DNA from: CAZAAW01 sp964483325 | GTDB taxonomy: Bacteria; Pseudomonadota; Alphaproteobacteria; Rhizobiales; Kaistiaceae | Direction: 5' to 3' | Length of the DNA stretch: 57,137 bases | NCBI GenBank assembly: GCA_964483325.1 | Contig: CAZAAW010000016.1 | Location: forward strand, 1 to 57,137 | Shown: positions 1 through 7,922 of the stretch, one piece after another | Layout: every line of letters begins with the position of its first letter | Numbering within the stretch: position 1 is the first letter of the stretch | Position numbers and translations under genes: made by a program | The notes under the pieces: generated by a model | Database searches by the model: none | Told to the model about the DNA's origin: nothing | What the model saw: the letters and a program-made list of their open reading frames with translations, nothing else

Positions 1-2
1 AG

Positions 3-92
3 TGGCGGAGGGGGTGGGATTCGAACCCACGGTACGGTTGCCCGCACAACGGTTTTCGAGACCGTCCCAATCGACCACTCTGGCACCCCTCC
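3..92 (-). tRNA. tRNA-Ser(CGA)
   Basis: The complement folds as a class II tRNA. The acceptor stem GGAGGGG pairs with CCCCTCC, followed by discriminator G and an encoded CCA (positions 3-5). The anticodon stem ACGGT/ACCGT encloses loop CTCGAAA, giving anticodon CGA, which reads UCG serine codons. A long variable arm and the T-loop GGTTCGAATCC are present. The total of 90 nt including CCA is normal for a serine tRNA. Confidence 0.96.
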
Positions 93-186
93 GGTCGAAA
101 GCGGGCGGACCTTACACAGCGGCCCGGGGCGCCGCAAGGCGTCTGCCAAGCGGGATCGTCGCGGCGTTGCGCCTTGGCGCGGCGGT

Positions 187-831
187 CTATTTCGCTTCGG
201 CGCCGTCCGTCTGCACGGTCTCGCGGGTGATCAGCGGCAGCTGGGTCAGCGTGAAGACGAAGGTCAGCGGCATGATGGCGAAGACCTTGAAGTTCACCCA
301 GGCGTCGGTCGACATCGTGCGCCAGACGATCTCGTTGAGGATCGCCAGGGCGAAGAAGAAGAGACCCCAGCGGAAGGTCAGCTTGCGCCAGCCTTCGGCC
401 GTCAGGTTGAAGACCGAATCGAAGACGTAGCCGAGCAGCGACTTGCCGAACAGCAGTCCGCCGAGCAGCACGGCGCCGAACAGGCTGTTGACGATGGTCG
501 GCTTCATCTTGATGAAGGTGTCGTCCTGCAGCCACAGCGTCAGCCCGCCGAAGACGAGCACGACGACGCCGGTGACGAACGGCATGACCGGCAGGCGGCG
601 CGTCAGGATCAGCGAGATCGCCAGCGCCACCAGCGTGGCGATGATGAACAGGGCAGTGGCGATGAAGATCGGCCCGCCCAGCTCCGCCAGCGCCGGAAAA
701 CGCTCGGCGAGCCACGCGCCGCGGGCGTTGGCGAAGAAGAAGACGGCGAGCGGCCCCAGCTCCAGCGCCAGCTTGAGAAGCGGGTTCGGCTGGGCCTTGG
801 CGGCGGGCGTTGGTGCGGTTTCGACGGTCAT
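187..831 (-). CDS. yciB: YciB/IspZ-family inner-membrane protein (septation protein A)
   Basis: This is a polytopic inner-membrane protein of the YciB (IspZ/septation protein A) family, linked in other bacteria to cell-envelope and division functions; its biochemical role is not settled. The 214-residue protein has about five hydrophobic segments. It also carries the family-typical stretches around KPTIVNSLFGAVLL and RWGLFFFALAILNEIVWR, which identify it. I chose the ATG at 831 because it begins the conserved part and has a weak GAG site just upstream; the reading frame stays open further upstream but with arginine-rich, uncharacteristic sequence. It lies 144 bp downstream of ftsY on the same strand, the order seen in many Rhizobiales. 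Confidence 0.9.
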   Translation of the reverse strand: MTVETAPTPAAKAQPNPLLKLALELGPLAVFFFANARGAWLAERFPALAELGGPIFIATALFIIATLVALAISLILTRRLPVMPFVTGVVVLVFGGLTLWLQDDTFIKMKPTIVNSLFGAVLLGGLLFGKSLLGYVFDSVFNLTAEGWRKLTFRWGLFFFALAILNEIVWRTMSTDAWVNFKVFAIMPLTFVFTLTQLPLITRETVQTDGAEAK

Positions 832-975
832 CTCTGCTCTCGTGGAAAGGCGCCGGTCGGTGCGGCGGCGGTCGGCTGTGCCGCGGACGTTCGGGTGACG
901 GCCGCCGCATGGTTCATCATGCCTGACGCTTCCTGAACGGTTGCCTTCTACACCCAAAGGTGCCGGCTGGCGATG

Positions 976-2040
976 TCACAAGCCGGCGATGGCGCGGCCG
1001 AAGTCGGTGGCGGCGAACGGTTCAAGGTCATCTATGCCTTCGCCGACGCCGATGAAATGCACCGGCAGCCGGTATTTTCTGGCGATGGCGACAAGGATGC
1101 CGCCGCGCGCCGTGCCGTCGAGCTTGGTCATCACGAGGCCGGTCACGCCGGCCATGCGGCCGAAGATCTCGACCTGGTTCATGGCGTTCTGGCCGGTGGT
1201 GGCGTCGAGGGTCAGCAGGACGTCATGCGGCGCCGTCGGATCGACCTTGCGGATGACCCGGATGATCTTCTCCAGCTCGGCCATCAGCTCGCTGCGGTTC
1301 TGCAGCCGCCCGGCGGTGTCGATGAGGACGACGTCGGTGCCGGCCGCCTGCGCCTCCTTCAGCGCGTCGAAGGCGAGCCCGGCCGCATCGGCGCCGGCCT
1401 CGCGGGCGACGATCGCCGCGCCGGTGCGCGATGCCCAGATGCGCAGCTGGTCGATCGCCGCGGCGCGGAACGTGTCGCCGGCGGCCAGCAGCACGCTGTG
1501 CCCGTCGGCGCGCAGCTTGGCGGCGAGCTTGCCGATCGTCGTGGTCTTGCCGGTGCCGTTGACGCCGACGACGAGAATGACATGCGGCTTGTGCGCCGCA
1601 TCGATGGCCAGCGGCTGTGCCACCGGTGCCAGCGCCTTCTCGACCTCCGCCGCCAGGATCGTCTTCACTTCCTCGTCCGACAGCTCGCGGCCGAAACGGC
1701 CCTTGCCGAGTGCCTCGGTGATGGCGGCGGCCGTCTCGATGCCGAGATCGGCCTGAAGCAGCACGTCCTCGAAATCGGCCAGCGTCTCGGCGTCGAGGCG
1801 GCGCTTGGTGAAGATCGACGTGATGCCCTGCGACAGGGCGCCGGAGGAGCGCGACAGGCCCTGCCTGAGGCGCTGCAGCCAGCTCGTTCTGGCCGGCGGC
1901 TCGGCGGCGGGCGGCGGGGCTTCCACAACGGCTGCCGGCGGGGCGCTCTCTGCAATCGGCGGCTCGGCCTCGGCAGGCGTTTCGGCCCGCGCTGCGCCGC
2001 CGCCGAAGACGCGGCGGAAGAAACCCTTCTGCTCGGCCAC
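976..2040 (-). CDS. ftsY: signal recognition particle receptor FtsY
   Basis: FtsY is the SRP receptor GTPase that docks ribosome-nascent-chain complexes at the inner membrane. The 354-residue protein has an acidic, proline/alanine-rich A domain (about residues 1-60), then the N domain and the G domain. The P-loop GVNGTGKTT is at about 159-167, DTAGR at about 242 and TKLDGTARGG near 310, all canonical for SRP GTPases. Translation starts at GTG (2038-2040). The stop TAG of the upstream mtaB overlaps it by one base (TAGTG), implying translational coupling. The neighbours dapF, mtaB and yciB match the usual alphaproteobacterial arrangement. Confidence 0.97.
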   Translation of the reverse strand: MAEQKGFFRRVFGGGAARAETPAEAEPPIAESAPPAAVVEAPPPAAEPPARTSWLQRLRQGLSRSSGALSQGITSIFTKRRLDAETLADFEDVLLQADLGIETAAAITEALGKGRFGRELSDEEVKTILAAEVEKALAPVAQPLAIDAAHKPHVILVVGVNGTGKTTTIGKLAAKLRADGHSVLLAAGDTFRAAAIDQLRIWASRTGAAIVAREAGADAAGLAFDALKEAQAAGTDVVLIDTAGRLQNRSELMAELEKIIRVIRKVDPTAPHDVLLTLDATTGQNAMNQVEIFGRMAGVTGLVMTKLDGTARGGILVAIARKYRLPVHFIGVGEGIDDLEPFAATDFGRAIAGL

Positions 2041-3287
2041 TAGGCTGCCTCCGGAAGCGCGACGGCCGTCAGCGCGTGGGCGTTCCGGCCGGTGATGCGG
2101 GCCGCGACGATGGTGCCGGGCGCGGCGTCGATCTGCGCCAGGGCGTAGTGCTCGGTGCGGCCGGTGCCGCCGCGCTCCACCAGGATGCGCCGGACGCGGC
2201 CGACCTCACTGCGATGCCAGGCGGCTTCCGCGTCGGCGGCACGGGCGCGCAGCTGCGCGGCGCGTTCGCGGATCAGCTCACGCGGATGCTGCGGCATGCG
2301 CGCCGCCGGTGTGCCGGGGCGCGCCGAATAGGGAAAGACATGCACCTGCGACAGGCCGCAGGCGTCGACGAGGCTGAGCGAGCTGGCGAACATCGCCTCC
2401 GTCTCGGTGGGGAAGCCGGCGATGATGTCGGCGCCGAACACGGCGTCGGGCCGCAGGCGGCGCACCGTCTCGGCGAAGCGGATCGCGTCGGCCCGCAGAT
2501 GGCGCCGCTTCATGCGCTTCAGGATGAGGTCGTCGCCCGATTGCAGCGACAGATGGAAATGCGGCATCAGCCGTTCCTCCTCGGCGATGGCGCGCAGAAG
2601 CTCGTCATCCACCTCGATCGTATCGAGCGAGGACAGGCGCAGCCGCGGCAGCGCCGGCGCATGGCGCAGCAGCGTGCGCACCAGCCGTCCGAGCGGCGGG
2701 CGCCCCGGCAGGTCGGTGCCATAGGCGGTGATGTCGACGCCGGTCAGCACGACTTCGCGGAAGCCGCGCTCGGCAAGGTCGCGGACATGCTCGACAAGGA
2801 TGCCCATCGGTACCGAGCGGGCATTGCCGCGGCCGAAGGGAATGATGCAGAAGGTGCAGCGGTGGTCGCAGCCGGTCTGCACCTGAACGAAGGCGCGGGT
2901 CCTGCCGTCCATGCCGTCGATCAGGTGGCCGGCCGTCTCGCGCACCGACATGATGTCGTTGACGCGGACGCGCTCCGACGCCGCGAGGCCGAAATAGCTC
3001 GCCGCGTCGAGCTTCTCGGAATTGCCGAGAACGCGATCGACTTCGGGCATGGCGGCGAAGCGCGCCGGATTGATCTGGGCAGCGCAGCCGCCGACGACGA
3101 TCGTCGCCGCGGGATTGTCGCGTCGCGCCCGGCGGATGGCCTGGCGGGCCTGCCGCTCGGCTTCGGCCGTCACGGCGCAGGTATTGATCAGGATGGCGTT
3201 GCCGAGCCCGGCCGTCTCGGCGTGGCGGCGCATCACCTCCGATTCGAGGGTATTGAGGCGGCACCCGAAGGTGATGACGTCGACCAT
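2040..3287 (-). CDS. mtaB: tRNA t6A37 methylthiotransferase MtaB
   Basis: MtaB is a radical-SAM methylthiotransferase that converts t6A at position 37 of ANN-decoding tRNAs to ms2t6A. The 415 residues show the N-terminal UPF0004 domain with three cluster cysteines (C9, C37, C68). The radical-SAM motif CxxxCxxC follows at 140-147 (GCDHRCTFC), then the TIM-barrel core (FGADIIAGFPTET) and a C-terminal TRAM-like region. The ATG at 3287 directly begins the conserved MVDVITFGCRLN. It is 44 bp downstream of dapF and overlaps ftsY by one base, so dapF-mtaB-ftsY look like one operon. MiaB is less likely because its typical length and context differ. Confidence 0.95.
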   Translation of the reverse strand: MVDVITFGCRLNTLESEVMRRHAETAGLGNAILINTCAVTAEAERQARQAIRRARRDNPAATIVVGGCAAQINPARFAAMPEVDRVLGNSEKLDAASYFGLAASERVRVNDIMSVRETAGHLIDGMDGRTRAFVQVQTGCDHRCTFCIIPFGRGNARSVPMGILVEHVRDLAERGFREVVLTGVDITAYGTDLPGRPPLGRLVRTLLRHAPALPRLRLSSLDTIEVDDELLRAIAEEERLMPHFHLSLQSGDDLILKRMKRRHLRADAIRFAETVRRLRPDAVFGADIIAGFPTETEAMFASSLSLVDACGLSQVHVFPYSARPGTPAARMPQHPRELIRERAAQLRARAADAEAAWHRSEVGRVRRILVERGGTGRTEHYALAQIDAAPGTIVAARITGRNAHALTAVALPEAA

Positions 3288-3331
3288 GGCCTCTTTTCAG
3301 TTGCGCGCCGGGCGACGCCGCCTGCTGTCCG

Positions 3332-4180
3332 TCACGCCTGCACCGGCTCGGGCAGGTCGAGCGCGCCGCTGAACTCCAGCTCCCAGGCGCCGGTCATCAG
3401 GACATGGCCGTCGCTGTCGCGCCATTCGATCTGCAGCGCACCCCCCGGCAGGTATATCGTGACATTGCGGCCGGCGCGGCCGGTCCGGACGGCGGCGACG
3501 GCCGTCGCGCAGGCGGCCGAGCCGCAGGCGCGGGTGAGGCCGGCGCCGCGTTCCCAGACCCGGAGCGCGATGTCGGCCGGGCCGGTCATCGTCGCCAGCG
3601 AGATGTTGGCGCGCTCCGGGAACATCGGGTGATGTTCCAGGATCGGGCCGAGGACGGCAAGGTCGACGGCATCGGCGTCGTCGACCCAGAAGACGATATG
3701 CGGGTTGCCCATGCTGACGGCGCCGGGGCGTCCGAGACGGGCCGCCTCCGCGATGGCGGGCTGGAGGTCGAACGCGGCGGTATCGGGCACCGGGGTCGCC
3801 AGCGGGATCTCATCCCAGGCGAGCCGCGGCGCCCCCATGTCGACGGTGATCGCCGTGCCGGCGCGGCGCACTGGCAGCAGGCCGGCCGGGCTCTCCAGCA
3901 GCAGCTCGTCGCGCCCCTCTTCGTCGAGGAGGAGCGCGGCAACGCAGCGCGTGCCGTTGCCGCAGGCGGCGGAGGGCGAGCCGTCGACATTATAGATGTC
4001 GAGAAAGGCGTCCGTGCCCGGCGTGCGCGACGGATGGATCGCCATCAGCTGGTCGAACCCGACCTGGCGGGCCGCCGCCTGCACCGCCGCCGGCGTCAGC
4101 ACCACGGACGTGGCGCGCAGGTCGACGACGAGAATCTCGTTGCCGATGCCGTTCATCTTGCGGAAGGGAAGGGCAGTCAT
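3332..4180 (-). CDS. dapF: diaminopimelate epimerase
   Basis: DapF interconverts LL- and meso-diaminopimelate for lysine and peptidoglycan synthesis in the cytoplasm. Both catalytic cysteines are visible: C73 in ACGNGTRC and C219 in RACGSAAC. The length of 282 residues matches the family. The start is the ATG at 4180 (MTALPFRKMNGIGN), because FRKMNGIGN is the conserved N-terminus; an upstream in-frame extension is not conserved-looking. It is the first gene of the apparent dapF-mtaB-ftsY operon and is divergent from the acetyltransferase at 4338. Confidence 0.97.
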   Translation of the reverse strand: MTALPFRKMNGIGNEILVVDLRATSVVLTPAAVQAAARQVGFDQLMAIHPSRTPGTDAFLDIYNVDGSPSAACGNGTRCVAALLLDEEGRDELLLESPAGLLPVRRAGTAITVDMGAPRLAWDEIPLATPVPDTAAFDLQPAIAEAARLGRPGAVSMGNPHIVFWVDDADAVDLAVLGPILEHHPMFPERANISLATMTGPADIALRVWERGAGLTRACGSAACATAVAAVRTGRAGRNVTIYLPGGALQIEWRDSDGHVLMTGAWELEFSGALDLPEPVQA

Positions 4181-4337
4181 CGCCGGTGCCTCATGCTGCA
4201 GCCTATATGGCGGAGAGGCGGGGCAATTGCCAGATGGCAAGCGGCGGCGGGCTTCCGATGCGCCCTCACGAAAAAGCTTGGGCGCGTCCGCCGCAAGCTA
4301 CTTCCCTGCGCCGCATGGGCGTCCTATCCTCGTTGCC

Positions 4338-4853
4338 ATGAGCACACTTTCCATCGATGTGCGGCGCGCCGAAGCGCAGGATGCGGAAGCGATCACCAGC
4401 GTCCATGACGCGTCCTGGCGCTTCGCCTATGACGGCATCATCCCGGCCCGCGAACTGAGCCGCATGATCGCCCGGCGGGGGGCGCGCTGGTGGGACCGTG
4501 CCATCAGGCGCGGCACGGCGATTCTCATCATCGAGGTGGGGGGAACGATCGCCGGCTACGCGACCTTCGGACCGAACCGGGCCCGCGATCTGGCCCAGAA
4601 GGGCGAGGTCTACGAGCTCTATCTGCTCCCCGAATATCAGGGCATCGGTCTCGGCACGCGCCTCTTCCTGGCGGCCCGGCGCGAGCTCGCCCGCTATGGT
4701 TACGACACGACCGTCGTGTGGGCGCTGGCGGACAACGAGAATGCCTGCCGCTTTTATCGCAATGCCGGCGGCCGCCGCGTGGCGCGCTCGACGGAGCGTT
4801 TCGGCGATGCGGCGCTGACCAAGATCGCCTTCGCCTGGCCGAAACGGAGCTAG
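4338..4853 (+). CDS. GNAT-family N-acetyltransferase
   Basis: This is a predicted acetyl-CoA-dependent N-acetyltransferase of 171 residues; the substrate is unknown. The GNAT fold is recognisable from the strand-turn-helix motif A, LYLLPEYQGIGLGTRLFLAARREL (cofactor pyrophosphate loop QGIGLG). The C-terminal ALADNENACRFYRNAGGRRV motif, typical of RimI-like enzymes, follows. The ATG at 4338 is chosen because conserved sequence (IDVRRAEAQDAEAI) begins there. It is divergent from dapF. Its stop codon overlaps the end of the convergent disrupted gene by four bases (CTAG). Confidence 0.88.
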   Translation: MSTLSIDVRRAEAQDAEAITSVHDASWRFAYDGIIPARELSRMIARRGARWWDRAIRRGTAILIIEVGGTIAGYATFGPNRARDLAQKGEVYELYLLPEYQGIGLGTRLFLAARRELARYGYDTTVVWALADNENACRFYRNAGGRRVARSTERFGDAALTKIAFAWPKRS

Positions 4854-5463
4854 GGCCCGAGCACGCCGGGATCGCCGATGACGACTGGCTCGGTGCCGCA
4901 GCGGAAGCTGCGGGCCTGCTCGTCGGCGGCCTGGCGCGCCAGCTCGTTGGCGTTGGCATTGGCCGTCGCGTCGACACGGGCGACATGGCAGATGCTGCCG
5001 GGCTCGCCGAGACGGATCACCGCCAGGATCTCGACAACAAACCGCTCCGCTCGATGAGCTGTTATCAGCAACAGATCTGGCGCTCCGCCTCGCCGTCGCC
5101 GCCGACGAAATAGCGGACGATGGCGGCGTAGGGCCGTCCGTCCGGCGGCGGGCCGTCGAGGCGCCATTCCAGCGTGCCGCCGAGATGGTTGAAGCGAACC
5201 ATCGTCTGCGCCGCCGCCGGCTCGTCCTGCGGCTTCGGCCCGAAGGAGACGAAGAGGCGGAGGTCGCCCTCGCTGATCCACACCGGTACGCCGCCATAGC
5301 CTTCGCAGGACCAGACGCCGGTCTCCAGCGGATCGTCCGGATTGGTCGGCTGTTCCTTGCAATCCGCCAGATCCATGGACGTGTAGATGCTGTCGGCGGC
5401 GCCGGCTGCGGTGATGAAGCCGCCACAGAATGCGGTGGCAAGGACAAATCCGCTTGCGCGCAT
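4850..5463 (-). pseudogene. secreted hypothetical protein, frame-broken by a 38-bp insertion
   Basis: The gene starts at the ATG at 5463, with GGAGAGA upstream and a signal peptide ending near AAGAADS. It reads as a small periplasmic protein (DSIYTSMDLADCKE..., SCEGYGGVPVW, FNHLGGTLEWRLDG). In the original frame it stops at 5065 after the unrelated tail QICC, giving 131 residues. A second frame then continues with FVVEILAVIRLGEPGSICHV and NELARQAADEQARSFRCGTEP, down to 4850, and looks equally protein-like. Removing 38 bp (5043-5080) joins the two frames exactly at GEAER|FVVEI, giving 191 residues. I recall uncharacterised rhizobial proteins with this joined layout, but no function is known. 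It could be a sequencing artefact or a truncated gene that still functions. Confidence 0.75.
5043..5088. repeat. 38-bp insertion flanked by 8-bp direct repeats
   Basis: The octamer CGCTCCGC occurs at 5043-5050 and again at 5081-5088. Between them are 30 bp (5051-5080) with an imperfect hairpin: GAGCTGTT at about 5056-5063 against AACAGATC at 5070-5077, loop ATCAGC. Removing one repeat copy plus the 30-bp core restores a single reading frame across the disrupted gene. The arrangement resembles a target-site duplication or a template-switch event. No transposase or longer terminal repeats are present. Confidence 0.7.
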
Positions 5464-5520
5464 GAGGATCTCTCCGCGTTGCCGCGAAGGTCTCATGCCG
5501 GCGCGGCGACAATGAGGACG

Positions 5521-5859
5521 TCAGCCGGGCGGCACGGCGGAGAGGCGCTCGATAGCCCGGACGATCTGCTCGGGCGCGGCCTCCACGCGCAGGTCCTTGA
5601 TGCGGCTCGTCGCGCCGCCGACCAGGCGAATGGCGCTGCGGGGGATCTTCAGCGCCCGCGACAGGAGCGCGATCAGCGCCGCGTTGGCTTCGCCGTCCTG
5701 CGGCAGGGCGCGCACGCGGGCACCGAGAACCAATGTTCCGTCGGCCAGCGCAATCACCGCGTCGAGGGAATCGCGTCCGGCATGCGGCGTCAGGCGCACG
5801 CGCAGCGACAGCCAGTCGGGCCCGGCGGTCCAGGGCCGGCCATCGCCGGGCGATGTCAC
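5521..5859 (-). CDS. DUF167 (YggU) family protein
   Basis: This is a small cytoplasmic protein of 112 residues belonging to the DUF167/YggU family, whose function is unknown. The conserved stretch LRVRLTPHAGRDSLDAV, then LGARVRALPQDGEANAALIALLSRAL and ... IPRSAIRLVGGATSRIKDLRV, identifies the family. The start is GTG at 5857-5859, which overlaps the yggT stop codon as GTGA; this explains the otherwise missing ATG and suggests translational coupling. YggT-DUF167 pairs are widespread in proteobacteria. Confidence 0.88.
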   Translation of the reverse strand: MTSPGDGRPWTAGPDWLSLRVRLTPHAGRDSLDAVIALADGTLVLGARVRALPQDGEANAALIALLSRALKIPRSAIRLVGGATSRIKDLRVEAAPEQIVRAIERLSAVPPG

Positions 5860-6146
5860 GGAACGTTGGGGATCAGGTACATCTGCAGCACCAGCCGCGC
5901 CAGGTAGATCAGCAGGATGAGGATCACCGGCGAGATGTCGACCATGCCGAAATTGGGAGCAATCCGGCGTATCGGCCGCAAGGCCGGCTCGGTCACCTGG
6001 TCGAGAAAGTCGCGGATGCCGGAGACGGCAGGGCTGCGCGGATTGACGACGCCGAATGCGTAAAGCCAGCTGAAGACGGCGTTCGCGATCACGATCCACA
6101 GGTAGATCTTGAGGGCGAGATCGATCACGATCAGGATGGCTTGCAT
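5856..6146 (-). CDS. YggT-family integral membrane protein
   Basis: The protein has 96 residues and consists almost entirely of two hydrophobic segments (ILIVIDLALKIYLWIVIANAVFSWL and ISPVILILLIYLARLVLQMYLI). They are separated by the YggT signature region TEPALRPIRRIAP. Family members are inner-membrane proteins associated in other bacteria with cell division or potassium/osmotic phenotypes, but their role is not established. The ATG at 6146 gives the expected family length. It overlaps the downstream DUF167 gene by four bases. Confidence 0.92.
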   Translation of the reverse strand: MQAILIVIDLALKIYLWIVIANAVFSWLYAFGVVNPRSPAVSGIRDFLDQVTEPALRPIRRIAPNFGMVDISPVILILLIYLARLVLQMYLIPNVP

Positions 6147-6289
6147 GGTCTCCCGCCAGGCTGGTGAAGGCCGCCTTCATGTAGCCTTGGGCATGGCGGG
6201 TCGCAACCCGCGGCGATGGAAAAGCGCCCGTCTGCTTTCCTTGACAGGAAAAGGCGCCGAACACTAAATGGCGCCCGTCGCGATGCGAC

Positions 6290-6365
6290 GGGGCCGTAGC
6301 TCAGATGGGAGAGCGCTGCAATCGCACTGCAGAGGTCAGGGGTTCGATTCCCCTCGGCTCCACCA
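6290..6365 (+). tRNA. tRNA-Ala(CGC)
   Basis: The 76-nt cloverleaf has acceptor GGGGCCG paired with CGGCTCC (one G-U), discriminator A and an encoded CCA (6363-6365). The anticodon stem CTGCA/TGCAG encloses loop ATCGCAC, so the anticodon is CGC and reads the GCG alanine codon. The D-arm GCTC...GAGC and T-arm AGGGG-TTCGATT-CCCCT are intact. Confidence 0.96.
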
Positions 6366-6467
6366 AGACCCCACTCAGCTTCCCGGAAAAATTCATAAGG
6401 TAGACGACGGAATTTTGGGCGCTCCGCGTTTCTCGTCCGGCTTGGGGGCGAGCAGGAGTGAATCCCG

Positions 6468-6836
6468 ATGAAGATCAATTACGCAGCCATGCCGGCGCTG
6501 GCGTTGGCGCTTTCGGCCGGCACAGTCTTTCTCGCCGGCCCTGCTGCGGCGCAGACGCCTTGGGAGACCGCCCGAGCGACGGCCTTCGATCCCGCCTACA
6601 GCGTTCCACCGCCGCGGCACGCCGGTGCTCCGGAGACCGCGCCGGCGATAACCAGCAGCATCGGCGACATGGCCCTGGCGCCGCAGATCGAACCCGCCCT
6701 GTCGGCGCAGTGCAATGTGATCACCGCCGGCGACCGCAGCAAGGATCCCGCTGTGACGCAATATTGCGCCAGCGTGCCGCCGGCCGACGAGCGGCCGGAT
6801 ACAGCCGACATCCCCGGCTCCACCACCTTCCAATAG
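6468..6836 (+). CDS. small secreted hypothetical protein
   Basis: The protein has 122 residues with a clear Sec signal peptide (MKINYAAMPALALALSAG..., cleavage predicted after AAA at about residue 28). The mature part is proline/alanine-rich with two cysteines (QCNVITAGD and QYCASVPP) that could form one disulphide. The start is well supported by AGGAGTGA about 5 nt upstream. I do not recognise the family. It stands alone between tRNA-Ala and a convergent formyltransferase-like gene, with a hairpin terminator downstream. Confidence 0.75.
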   Translation: MKINYAAMPALALALSAGTVFLAGPAAAQTPWETARATAFDPAYSVPPPRHAGAPETAPAITSSIGDMALAPQIEPALSAQCNVITAGDRSKDPAVTQYCASVPPADERPDTADIPGSTTFQ

Positions 6837-6851
6837 GGCACAGGAAGCCCG

Positions 6852-6880
6852 ACCGGGAGGAGCTATCCCCTCCCGGTTTG
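6852..6880 (+). terminator. Rho-independent-type terminator after the secreted protein
   Basis: A 9-bp GC-rich stem, ACCGGGAGG (6852-6860) with CCTCCCGGT (6869-6877), loop AGCTATCC, is followed by a short TTG/TGT run. It sits 15 bp after the stop codon, between convergent genes. The T-tract is poor, so termination may be partial. Confidence 0.6.
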
Positions 6881-6882
6881 TG

Positions 6883-7797
6883 TCAGCGCAGGCGCATGCC
6901 CGCGGCAATCCCCTCGCGCGCCGCCCATTCGGCCGCCGGCATCTTCTTCTCGCCGGCCGGCTGCACCCTGATGACCCGCAGGACGCCGCCATTGAGCCGG
7001 ACGTCGATGCCGTCATCGGCGACGCGCAGGATGCGTCCGGCATCGCCCGGCTCGGCATCGTGCGACAGGCGTGAATCGAAGATGCGCAGCTTGCGGTCCG
7101 CGACGGTCGTCCAGGCGCCCGGCTGCGGGTTGCAGCCCCTGATGAGGGCGTAGACCCGGTCCGCCGGCGCGTGCCAGGCGATCTCGGCATGCTCGTCGCG
7201 GCAGGGCGGCTCGTCGGTGGCGGCGGCATGATCCTGCGCGACGGCGGTGACCGTGCCGCCCTTGATCATGGCGACCGACTCCGACAGCGCCTCGACGCCC
7301 AGCGGAAACAGGTGATCGAAATAGAGGCCGCCGACCGTGTCGTCCGGCCCGATGGCGACGCGCTTCTGCAGCAGCACCGGGCCGGTGTCGACGCCCTCGT
7401 CGGGCCAGAAGATCGTGACGCCGGTCTCGGCGTCCTGATTGATGATCGCCCAGTTGATCGCCGACGAGCCGCGATGCAGCGGCAGCAGGCTCGGATGGTA
7501 CTGGATGGTGCCGCGCGTCGGCACCGCGAAGACGGCCTCCGGCAGGATCTCCGTCACGAAGGCCATGACGCAGATGTCGGGCCGCAGCGCCTGCCAGCGG
7601 GCAAGGCCTTCCTCCGTCTTCAGGTCGACGGTCGGGATGGCCGGGCAGCCGGTCTCGGCTGCGGCAGCCCATAACAGATCGGCGCGGTCGCCGTTGGGAG
7701 CCGGGGCGCTGATCCCCACGATCTCCTCGCCCTCGCCGGTGAGGCGGGCGAACACCGCCTGGCCAAACGCTGCCTGCCCGATGATCGCGATCCGCAT
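6883..7797 (-). CDS. formyltransferase-fold protein resembling the 10-formyl-THF hydrolase domain
   Basis: The 304-residue protein has an N-terminal formyltransferase domain (MRIAIIGQAAFGQAVFARL...). The catalytic region shows QYHPSLLPLHRGSSAINW and the Asp-loop WPDEGVDTGPVLLQ. A C-terminal FMT_C-like domain follows (INW-like AEIAWHAPADRVYALIRGCNPQPGAWT). The IGQ...FGQ start and the HPSLLP-HRGSSAINW wording are closer to the hydrolase domain of 10-formyltetrahydrofolate dehydrogenase (ALDH1L1) than to typical Fmt, but there is no aldehyde dehydrogenase domain. The expected activity is release or transfer of the formyl group from 10-formyl-THF, by inference. The ATG at 7797 fits the conserved N-terminus. 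It is the last gene of a minus-strand run beginning with the PQQ dehydrogenase. Confidence 0.78.
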   Translation of the reverse strand: MRIAIIGQAAFGQAVFARLTGEGEEIVGISAPAPNGDRADLLWAAAAETGCPAIPTVDLKTEEGLARWQALRPDICVMAFVTEILPEAVFAVPTRGTIQYHPSLLPLHRGSSAINWAIINQDAETGVTIFWPDEGVDTGPVLLQKRVAIGPDDTVGGLYFDHLFPLGVEALSESVAMIKGGTVTAVAQDHAAATDEPPCRDEHAEIAWHAPADRVYALIRGCNPQPGAWTTVADRKLRIFDSRLSHDAEPGDAGRILRVADDGIDVRLNGGVLRVIRVQPAGEKKMPAAEWAAREGIAAGMRLR

Positions 7798-7922
7798 AAG
7801 CCCTCTGCCGCTTGCCCTGTCCGGAAGAGGCGTTGTGCCGTCTGGGGCGGCGGCGCGCAACCCCCGGGGAGCGATGTGTCGGGAGGGACGGCTCGCCGTT
7901 TGGGGCGGCGGCGGGAAGCGCG

